Assembly: GCA_903919105.1 (NCBI GenBank) | Contig: CAIXGT010000089.1 | Span: 1-9,470 of the forward strand | Direction: 5' to 3' | Length of the DNA: 9,470 nucleotides | From: an uncultured Spartobacteria bacterium | GTDB lineage: Bacteria; Verrucomicrobiota; Verrucomicrobiae; Chthoniobacterales; UBA6821 | Part shown: piece after piece, positions 1 through 5,668 of the stretch | Layout: the number at the start of each line of letters is the position of its first letter | Numbering within the stretch: position 1 is the first letter of the stretch | Notes under the pieces: generated by a model | What the model was told of the DNA's origin: nothing | Seen by the model: only the letters and a program-made list of their open reading frames with translations | The model's database searches: none | Made by a program: the position numbers and the translations under genes

Positions 1-243
1 CAGCGCTGCCAGCGCGGTGCCCATGCCCTCGAGACCTCGATCGGATGGGTTCCGGAATATGCCGACCTCGACATGACCGGGCTTGAGTCGATGACTCCCC
101 AGAAGTTCGAGGAACTCCAGAAAATTGATCCAACCGAGTGGCACCGGGAACTCGTGCTTCAGGATGAGCTTTTCATAAAGCTCTATAGCCACCTGCCTAA
201 GGAACTCGTCTTCCAGCGCGAGCTCCTGATCTCCCGCCTCTAA
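1..243 (+). CDS. pckG: GTP-dependent phosphoenolpyruvate carboxykinase, C-terminal fragment
   Basis: An open frame runs from base 1 to a TAA stop at 241-243 and gives 80 residues; the start and catalytic core lie outside the window. The peptide contains ETSIGWVPEYADLDMTGL, followed by an acidic/amphipathic stretch and the ending LPKELVFQRELLISRL. This matches the C-terminal end of GTP-type PEP carboxykinases, which carry a 'TPIGW.P...DLD..GL' segment followed by a helical tail ending near 'LP.EL...'. The family converts oxaloacetate and GTP to phosphoenolpyruvate, GDP and CO2 in the cytoplasm, at the entry to gluconeogenesis. The stop fits the family's usual end, so the gene looks intact as far as visible. 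It is separated from the next gene by about 245 bp and shows no functional link to it. Recognition rests on this tail alone. Confidence 0.75.
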   Translation, partial: QRCQRGAHALETSIGWVPEYADLDMTGLESMTPQKFEELQKIDPTEWHRELVLQDELFIKLYSHLPKELVFQRELLISRL

Positions 244-283
244 AAACAGGGATAGCGATGCATGGAGGTTTTTACAGGGATCC

Positions 284-350
284 TCTCTCCGCGCCTCTGC
301 TCATCCGCGCAAGTCATTCCCATGACCCGTTGTCTCAGAGCACGGGGTGA
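284..350 (+). repeat. Degenerate direct repeat, copy 1 (upstream of fic)
   Basis: This stretch aligns with 2123-2191 on the other side of fic, in the same orientation. Shared blocks are TCTCC-N-CGCCTC-N-GC near the left end and CTCAGAGC (334-341) followed by CGGGGTGA (343-350) at the right end. The distance between the left and right blocks is nearly the same in both copies, differing by about one base. The middle is poorly conserved. It could be a diverged duplication flanking fic or two members of a dispersed intergenic repeat family. Confidence 0.45.
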
Positions 351-395
351 ATCCTAATAACCTCTGATCCCACCATTTCCTCCTAAGTTACCGAG

Positions 396-490
396 TTTCT
401 TATATTGCTATATATCAAGGCATTGCTCTCATTTAATAAGAAAGTTGTTGCGGATTAAATAAGAAGATAGATAGTGCATTCAATAAGAAA
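396..490 (+). promoter_or_regulatory. Phased TTNAATAAGAAR repeats, operator-like, running into the fic start codon
   Basis: Three direct copies of a 12-base motif TTNAATAAGAAR start at 432, 455 and 479, so spacing is 23 and 24 bp, close to two helical turns. The last copy ends on the A of the fic ATG at 490. A fourth, inverted 8-base match (TTTCTTAT, the reverse complement of ATAAGAAA) lies at 396-403. Regular helical phasing in front of one gene is typical of a repressor binding array. The obvious candidate binder is the fic product itself, whose N-terminus resembles a winged helix. This is inference; the repeats themselves are directly visible. Confidence 0.5.
445..473 (+). promoter_or_regulatory. 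Possible sigma-70-type promoter for fic
   Basis: TTGTTG at 445-450 is separated by 17 bases from TAGATA at 468-473, a moderate match to -35 and -10 hexamers. Transcription would begin near 480, leaving a leader of about ten bases or less. That would fit the absence of a visible Shine-Dalgarno sequence before the ATG at 490. The elements interleave with the phased repeats, so a protein bound there would block this promoter. AT-rich DNA yields such matches by chance, hence low confidence. Confidence 0.25.
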
Positions 491-2040
491 TGAAGACGCA
501 CACCCGATTGGCCAAAGCCCTGGATGCCGCCCTGAAGGCAGCACGCGAACAAGTCGTGCGAGGACGGGATTTGCCGGCAGGGGTACGCACCTTTCTGATC
601 CAACAGGGTTGCCTGCTGGAGATCATGAAGGGTTGGTATTTTCTGGTTCCCCCCCATGCGCCCCGTGGCGAGACGGCTCTGTGGCATGGGAATTTCTGGG
701 CTTTCCTGAGTCTGTATCTTGAGGACCGGGTGGGGAATGATTATTGCCTGAGTCCTGAAATCTCCCTGGATCTCCAGAGCGGTGAGACGGCAACGCCGGT
801 GCAGGCAGCAGCCATTCTGGCGCGAGGCGGGAACAATACGGTCACGCTCCGGTTTGCGGAAACCAACATCTCCTGTTCCTTGCTGACCTATACCGGAAAG
901 CTCCCGGCACAGCGCTCCAGCTATCGGGGATTGAACCTGATGCCTGTCGGCTATGCGTTGGCACGGGTCTCCCCCACCTATTTCCGGACCAACCGGCCAC
1001 AGGCTGAGGTTCTCCTGCGCACGACTTCAGCGGCAGAACTAGCTTCCGGAATCATCGAGGCAGATAACGAGGCGGGATCCATGAGGATCCTTGGTGGACT
1101 GGAGACGCTGGGTTTCATGGAAAAGGCCGATCAGGTCAGGGGACTCATCGCCCTCACGGGCTGGAAGAAGGGGATCAACCCTTTTCCTGATGGCCAGCCG
1201 CTCCTTTCGAGCAGCCTCATTCCCAAGAGCCCGTATGCGGATCGGATCCGGCTTCTCTGGAAGCAACTGCGCCCCATGGTCGTGGAGCACTTTCCTTCAT
1301 CTGCTGGAAAAACCAATGCCAAGAGCTATCTGGACAAGGCTCATCATCTTTACAGGTACGACGCCTATCACTCGCTATCCATCGAGGGTTTTCAGGTCAC
1401 TCCGGAACTCGTGGCACGCATTGCGGCGGGAAATGATTCGGATGATCCTTTGCTGAAGGAGGAGAACAACCGGCTCGCGGCCAAAGGATACAGCATGGCC
1501 CATGAGGCTGTGCTTCAAAGCATCGGCAAGATCTTCAACGGGAAGAGCCCGGGAAAGACAGTCGAGTCAGATCTTCCGTACTGGTATTCGGAACTGCACA
1601 AGCCCTTTGTGCAGGTCGGGCGACTCTCGACGGCCGATGTGGCGGGGTATCGCGAGAAGCCTGTCTATATTAGGGGATCAAGCCATGTGCCGCCGGCACC
1701 GGGGCTAGGCATCATCGACGGGATGGAGGCTTTCCATGAGGCCCTGTCCTCGGAGCCGGAACCCTCGGTGCGGGCGATCCTCGGACATTTCCTATTCGTC
1801 TACATTCATCCTTTTTCCGATGGAAATGGACGGATTGGGAGATTCCTCATGAATGCCATGCTGGCTTCCGGCGGTTACCCTTGGACGATTTTACGCGTCA
1901 CTCGCAGGCAAACCTACATGGAGGCCCTCGAAGAGGCCTCCGTCCGCCGCAACGTCATTCCCTTCACGAAGTTTGTGGCCGAGGAAATGGCGGTCGATTG
2001 GTCTCCGGAGTTGGCTGAAGCCGAGTGGTTGAAGAAGTGA
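490..2040 (+). CDS. fic: Fic-domain protein (putative AMPylase) with N-terminal inhibitory motif and winged-helix-like N-terminal region
   Basis: The product has 516 residues. The Fic signature HPFSDGNGRIGR spans residues 440-451, with the catalytic His440 and the Asp444/Asn446/Arg448 positions that bind Mg-nucleotide phosphates all intact. Fic enzymes usually transfer AMP from ATP to hydroxyl side chains of target proteins. A flap-like segment (YREKPVYI to HVPPAP, residues 387-404) precedes it. SLSIEG at 295-300 fits the class II inhibitory pattern (S/T)xxxE(G/N), with Glu299 expected to hold the enzyme inactive. Most class II Fic proteins are near 370 residues. The extra first 230 residues begin with a stretch (about 28-55, including QQGCLLEIMKGWYFLVPP) reminiscent of the AbiEi-type winged helix of type IV antitoxins. 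An in-frame TAA at 484-486 makes ATG 490 the earliest possible start; no clear ribosome site is seen. The gene stands alone, with phased repeats upstream. The target is unknown. Confidence 0.88.
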   Translation: MKTHTRLAKALDAALKAAREQVVRGRDLPAGVRTFLIQQGCLLEIMKGWYFLVPPHAPRGETALWHGNFWAFLSLYLEDRVGNDYCLSPEISLDLQSGETATPVQAAAILARGGNNTVTLRFAETNISCSLLTYTGKLPAQRSSYRGLNLMPVGYALARVSPTYFRTNRPQAEVLLRTTSAAELASGIIEADNEAGSMRILGGLETLGFMEKADQVRGLIALTGWKKGINPFPDGQPLLSSSLIPKSPYADRIRLLWKQLRPMVVEHFPSSAGKTNAKSYLDKAHHLYRYDAYHSLSIEGFQVTPELVARIAAGNDSDDPLLKEENNRLAAKGYSMAHEAVLQSIGKIFNGKSPGKTVESDLPYWYSELHKPFVQVGRLSTADVAGYREKPVYIRGSSHVPPAPGLGIIDGMEAFHEALSSEPEPSVRAILGHFLFVYIHPFSDGNGRIGRFLMNAMLASGGYPWTILRVTRRQTYMEALEEASVRRNVIPFTKFVAEEMAVDWSPELAEAEWLKK

Positions 2041-2122
2041 GTCAGGCTGCTCATCAATTCTCTACCCCTTGGCTAGCCCGGCCGTCGCTTCGCAGCCGTT
2101 ACGGATCCCTGTGCCTTAATCC

Positions 2123-2191
2123 TTTCTCCTCGCCTCCGCACCTCTGCGGGAATTTTCTTCTGATCCCGGGAAACTCAGAGCGGCGGGGTGA
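2123..2191 (+). repeat. Degenerate direct repeat, copy 2 (downstream of fic)
   Basis: This is the partner of 284-350. It carries TCTCC-T-CGCCTC-C-GC at its left end and CTCAGAGC (2174-2181) followed by CGGGGTGA (2184-2191) at its right end. The right end extends into the last codons of the DUF3108 gene, whose stop is at 2175-2177 on the minus strand. Copy 1 could therefore be a decayed duplicate of this gene-end region. The left half, with its alternating 'CCGC.CCTC.GCGG' composition, also resembles the short dispersed repeats often found between genes in GC-rich bacteria. Confidence 0.45.
2135..2158 (+). terminator. Small hairpin plus T-rich tail, candidate fic terminator
   Basis: CCGCA (2136-2140) and TGCGG (2145-2149) form a 5-bp stem with a four-base CCTC loop. 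The sequence AATTTTCTT follows on the plus strand. It lies about 95 bp after the fic stop and before the convergent operon end. The stem is short, so termination efficiency is doubtful. On the minus strand no T-run follows, so it does not serve the bat operon. No other terminator for that operon is visible in 2041-2174. Confidence 0.35.
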
Positions 2192-3098
2192 TCTTCACAA
2201 GCTCCGCAAAGACCGAGCCGATAAAGACATCCACCTCAGCCTTTAAGGGCAATCGGCGGGAATCATCCGACATCCAGACACGGCCGGAGCGGAATTTTTT
2301 ATGGGGAGCAAGTCTTCCGATATTCGGGCCCATGGTCTCAATGGTCTGGATCAGAAGATCGAAGCGGATCGCCTTCACTTCCCTACCCATGATGTTGATC
2401 GTGTCATGCCCGGCCACTGTGAGATCGACCAGATAAGGATTCCGGTCAGGAAAGGTGGTCAGGCGGAGATGATCCTTCGTATTGAGGGGCTGACTGCGAA
2501 CAAAGAGCATTGCGGCAAACAGATCCCGGATGCCGGGGAGTGGGGTGTACAACCAAGGCTGCGACTCGGTAATAAAGCGGTGAGACGCAAAGACCGCTCC
2601 GGGAGTGAAGAGGGCGTCACTCACCATCATCCGTTTTGCAAGCGACTCGTCCATGTGGAACCAGGAGGGAACTTGACCGTTGATTCCTGCCTCCCCCTGG
2701 TAATTGACATGATAATTCCAGAGCTTCCGCACCCATTCATTCGGGCCTCCGCTGGCCACGATCCGGCGTCTAGAGTGATTAGCAGGATCCTGCTTCCCGG
2801 AGGAATCTTCGCTGATGCTCACCGAGACAGTTGCTCCCCCGGCGGAAACCCCTTGCCAACCGAAACGATAGGTTGCCTCGAAAGGGTCGATCGGGGCAAA
2901 CGGAACGCTCGCTACGGGCGTGAGGCTGGCATCCCAATCTGCATAGGGATCAAAGGGAAGATTGGAATCTGTTGTGGCAGCCTGGAGGGAAACTCCGCAC
3001 GTACCCGCGACAAGGAGAAGTAAACCTAGGCCTACGAGGATCCCTTGGAATCCTTGGAGGAGGAAAGCAGGGGGGTGGCGGCGTTGGAAGGGATCCAT
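2175..3098 (-). CDS. DUF3108-family exported protein, last gene of the bat operon
   Basis: The product has 307 residues from ATG 3098. It begins with a basic segment, a hydrophobic run (about 19-35) and a plausible signal-peptidase site after SLQA (37-40), so it is probably exported to the periplasm. The mature part opens with FGWQGVSAGGATVSVS (79-94) and ends with VWMSDDSRRLPLKAEVDVFI (274-293) then GSVFAELVKI. These are the typical beginning and end of the DUF3108 family, whose function is not known. Start choice: the frame opens 5' to 3143, but ATG 3098 gives the most normal signal peptide. No ATG, GTG or TTG codon lies in frame between it and the end of batE, so an overlap of at least 67 bp with batE is needed to keep the signal sequence. 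It follows batE in the same operon, which suggests an envelope role tied to the Bat proteins. Confidence 0.82.
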   Translation of the reverse strand: MDPFQRRHPPAFLLQGFQGILVGLGLLLLVAGTCGVSLQAATTDSNLPFDPYADWDASLTPVASVPFAPIDPFEATYRFGWQGVSAGGATVSVSISEDSSGKQDPANHSRRRIVASGGPNEWVRKLWNYHVNYQGEAGINGQVPSWFHMDESLAKRMMVSDALFTPGAVFASHRFITESQPWLYTPLPGIRDLFAAMLFVRSQPLNTKDHLRLTTFPDRNPYLVDLTVAGHDTINIMGREVKAIRFDLLIQTIETMGPNIGRLAPHKKFRSGRVWMSDDSRRLPLKAEVDVFIGSVFAELVKITPPL

Positions 3099-3817
3099 CC
3101 TTGGAGGGCTCCAGGACCAGAGCCGGTAGAAACATACCACCATGCCCCGTTCCGGGATAGGATGCTGATGAGAGTCCCCGGATCGAGTTTCCCAGATTCC
3201 GTAGCACTATCAGCAGGGGTGGCCCGCAGGGTGGGTGCCGTCTTTGCGGTGATGACCGCCGAGTCACGGGCAGTCCTGCGTGGGTCGACCAGGGTTCCAA
3301 GCACAGAAGCTCCGTGTCCGAAGAGAATCAGGAGCAGAGAAAGGAGAATCGGTCCTTTCCTCCGGCTGGATTGGAACAGCATCACTACCAGTAAAAGCGC
3401 CCCGATCCAGCCGATCAACGCACCCGTCACGATTAAGGTCTCGGGGTGGATGGACTGCATAGTGCGCTCCCTCCATCCATTCGGCACGGGAATACTTAGC
3501 GATCCAAGGGTCTTGGAAAGCTCCAAGCGTGCTGGCGCAAGAGCGGGATCCAGTAGCAAGGCCCGGCGGAAGGAAAGCGAAGCGGCAACCGCATCACCTG
3601 TCTGCATTTCGGCCAGGCCCCGATTGTACCAGATCTCAGCCGATCCCGAGGTCTTGAACTCCGGATAGCTCAACAGTGTCTTGTAGGTGGAGAGGGCCTC
3701 ATCCGCATGCCCGGAGGCAAGGTTGGCATTGGCTGAAGCGAAATCTTCCGGCAGTCCGGCATGCAGAGAAGCTAGGGAAAGGGTCAGCAGTAAAAGTAGC
3801 AGGGAAAGATATTTCAT
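3032..3817 (-). CDS. batE: BatE-like protein: signal peptide, TPR repeats, two membrane helices, SH3-like domain
   Basis: The product has 261 residues from ATG 3817, which shares one base with the batD stop (TGATG). A GTG directly before it is the alternative start. A signal peptide (about 1-20) is followed by helical TPR-type repeats (about 24-105) containing IWYNRGLAEMQTGDAVAASL and the DPALAPARLELSKTL turn. Next come two membrane segments (about 127-148 and 155-175), separated by a basic QSSRRKGP loop expected to face the cytoplasm. The C-terminal region (about 184-248) with LDPGTLISIL, WWYVSTGSG and GWIPSNA is a bacterial SH3-like domain, expected to face the periplasm by this topology. 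TPR plus SH3 is the architecture of BatE, the last core member of the aerotolerance operon. It may link the complex to other envelope proteins or peptidoglycan; that role is inferred. Confidence 0.82.
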   Translation of the reverse strand: MKYLSLLLLLLTLSLASLHAGLPEDFASANANLASGHADEALSTYKTLLSYPEFKTSGSAEIWYNRGLAEMQTGDAVAASLSFRRALLLDPALAPARLELSKTLGSLSIPVPNGWRERTMQSIHPETLIVTGALIGWIGALLLVVMLFQSSRRKGPILLSLLLILFGHGASVLGTLVDPRRTARDSAVITAKTAPTLRATPADSATESGKLDPGTLISILSRNGAWWYVSTGSGPGALQGWIPSNAATPLLSSSKDSKGSS

Positions 3818-5667
3818 CACGGGGCTTTGGTGGTGAGTTCCAATGATTCGAGAAGTTCCCTGTGCTCGAGCGGAGGAAGAGGAAGCGAGCCTCCGGATCC
3901 ATACTTCAGCAGATCTCGTCGCTCTGTCAGACCCAAGATCAGAGCATCCCGTTTTTCCGAGGGCGGCAGTACCAGTTCCGCATACTCGAGAGCAGCCTCA
4001 TAGGAGGATCCCGCATCGATGGTTCCCTCAGTAAGAAGTGAGCGGAGTTCGGTAATATGTTTCCGACGACGGGAGGCTAGCGTACCCCCCTGGGATTGGA
4101 TCTTCCAATAGGCCAGAATCCCGGCCAACGCCGCTGTGGCGATAAGCATGGCGAGCGTTGCGATCAGGAATTCGCTCCGGTGCATCGGTGTGGTCCAGGA
4201 ACGCAGGTTGATTCCCGATAGCGGCTGACCTTCCTTCGGCGGTACATTCTTAGGGGATTTCTGCCCAGAGGAAGGCACGGGGTTTGGCGATGATGCGGCG
4301 CTACTGTCTCCGGCGACTGCCGGAGAGGGACCGCCGGGAGAGGCGACCAGAGGAAGCGGCTTGGAGGTCAGGGTGACATACTTTGCCGTGGTAGGATCGA
4401 AGTAGGAGAACTCGCATCCCGGCGACTCTTTCTGCGGTTGCTGGGCGATGAGCGTGAAGTCGAACGACTTCACGCCTGTGTAGGAGAGCTCGTCGGAGCT
4501 GTCGAATTTGTCACTCGGCGGATAGCTCCTCCAACCCTCGGTATTTGTCAGAACGGGTGCACCCATCCCCTTGAAATTCCCACGCCCCCCGATTTTCACG
4601 ACAAGATTAGCAGGATCACCCGCGGCGGGATGGGGATTGCTGACGATCGAGTCGATGTCGAACTGACCCACCGCTCCAGCAAAGGATTCGGGTCGTCCTT
4701 CTTTAGGCAAAGGAAGTACTTCGAGATGCAGGCCGGATGTCTTGACGGTCACCTGCTTCTGCTGGCTGATACCAGCCTGACCTCCCATCAACTGACGAAA
4801 GACGGGATCATCAAATCCGGGAGGCAGCGCGCCAGGCATCTCGATCTCGCAGTCGAGCTTGGCAGGGGCGACATCCAGTGAACCGGGCTTCACTGCGGAG
4901 AGAAGGGAATGGAAGGTCAGAACATTGTACGTGATCCCGTCACGATCCTCGCGGGTTTGCTTAGGGTCGGGGAAACGCTCGACAAGAATTCCCTCGCATC
5001 CGAAGTCAATCCGTCCACGCACCTGCACGGGATATCGGGCATCGAAATAGTAGCGGATCTCGACGGGCGTCATCTCCCCGGCATAGAGCGTCTTCTTGGG
5101 GCAATTGATCTCTCCGAAGACAAGCCGTCCCTCGTCAGGACGCTGCTGAGCCGGACGAGCCCGCTGCTGCTGGAATCCAGGCATTGGAATCCCCGGAGGG
5201 AGGATCCCTTGGGCAGACTGTGACGACCCAGCGGGTGGATTGATAGACTGGGCCTTGGCCTCATCGACCTTGAAAGAAAGCTCCGGAGTGCGGAACTGGC
5301 GTCCATCGGCTGTTATCGATGCACCGGGGATAATGAAGCTGCCCGTGCGCAAGGGCATCACGATGTAGCTGTAAACGACGGAGGAAGAGACCTTGAAGTT
5401 CACCATCTGCACCTGGGTCGACTGACCCGTGAGGCGGATCTGCAGTCCGTCCGCCTGGATCTGCTGTGGCACATCGGCCTGCTGGGATCCGGAGACCTTG
5501 ATCTGCAGCTCCGCCATCTCACCTTGGCTGATCTGCGGCCTCGAAAGCTCGGCACTCACCGAGACATCCGCCGCATTGAGTTGTAATGGCAGGAGCCACC
5601 CCGTGAGGAGTAGCACGGCCACCGCCATATGTTTTGTAATTCCTGAAATCTTCATGGTCGGCTGCAT
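3817..5667 (-). CDS. batD: BatD-like oxygen-tolerance protein, periplasmic domains with C-terminal membrane anchor
   Basis: The product has 616 residues from ATG 5667, one base after the stop of the preceding gene. ATG 5655 (MKISG...) is an equally plausible start. A signal peptide ends near residue 32 (LQLNA-ADVS). The periplasmic part starts with the family pattern of a beta-rich domain: ISQGEMAELQIKVSG (46-60), a Tyr/Pro block ending in SYIVMPLRTGSFIIPGASI (100-118) and TADGRQFRTPELSFKV. A Q/P-rich linker (about 147-178) separates it from further beta domains. One of these contains VVKIGGRGNFKGMGAPVL (356-373), the glycine-rich hallmark of BatD. After a Ser/Pro-rich linker (about 443-480) a single membrane helix (about 499-520) leads to a basic cytoplasmic segment (SRRRKH) and a helical tail. 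The family's biochemical role is unknown; it accompanies the VWA proteins BatA and BatB. Confidence 0.87.
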   Translation of the reverse strand: MQPTMKISGITKHMAVAVLLLTGWLLPLQLNAADVSVSAELSRPQISQGEMAELQIKVSGSQQADVPQQIQADGLQIRLTGQSTQVQMVNFKVSSSVVYSYIVMPLRTGSFIIPGASITADGRQFRTPELSFKVDEAKAQSINPPAGSSQSAQGILPPGIPMPGFQQQRARPAQQRPDEGRLVFGEINCPKKTLYAGEMTPVEIRYYFDARYPVQVRGRIDFGCEGILVERFPDPKQTREDRDGITYNVLTFHSLLSAVKPGSLDVAPAKLDCEIEMPGALPPGFDDPVFRQLMGGQAGISQQKQVTVKTSGLHLEVLPLPKEGRPESFAGAVGQFDIDSIVSNPHPAAGDPANLVVKIGGRGNFKGMGAPVLTNTEGWRSYPPSDKFDSSDELSYTGVKSFDFTLIAQQPQKESPGCEFSYFDPTTAKYVTLTSKPLPLVASPGGPSPAVAGDSSAASSPNPVPSSGQKSPKNVPPKEGQPLSGINLRSWTTPMHRSEFLIATLAMLIATAALAGILAYWKIQSQGGTLASRRRKHITELRSLLTEGTIDAGSSYEAALEYAELVLPPSEKRDALILGLTERRDLLKYGSGGSLPLPPLEHRELLESLELTTKAP

Positions 5668-5668
5668 G

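Larger units (their letters stand above)
244..489. other. Intergenic spacer between pckG and fic, with AT-rich second half
   Basis: No convincing gene is present. Positions 241-247 (TAAAAAC) and 268-274 (GTTTTTA) are perfect inverted repeats with a 20-base loop just at the pckG stop, but the stem is AT-rich and there is no following T-run, so it is a poor terminator candidate. Positions 284-350 resemble a stretch downstream of fic (see repeat entries). From about 391 to 489 the composition falls to about 30% GC by hand count, sharply different from the GC-rich genes on both sides. This part contains the phased repeats and a possible promoter for fic. Confidence 0.6.

Noticed and set aside
241..274. 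Inverted repeat TAAAAAC/GTTTTTA just after pckG as an intrinsic terminator
   Set aside because: The stem is nearly all A-T with a 20-base loop and no T-run after it, so it does not fit a Rho-independent terminator.
474..722. Short frame starting at 474, upstream of the fic ATG
   Set aside because: It overlaps fic in another frame and yields a composition without recognisable features; the fic frame carries the conserved motifs.
2301..3023. Plus-strand frame of 240 codons opposite the DUF3108 gene
   Set aside because: It shows no family features, and the minus-strand DUF3108 protein on the same DNA has a clear signal peptide and domain match.
3098..3143. Upstream extension of the DUF3108 protein by 15 residues
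   Set aside because: It would lengthen the overlap with batE to about 112 bp and place an atypical aromatic-rich segment ahead of the signal peptide; ATG 3098 gives a normal signal sequence.
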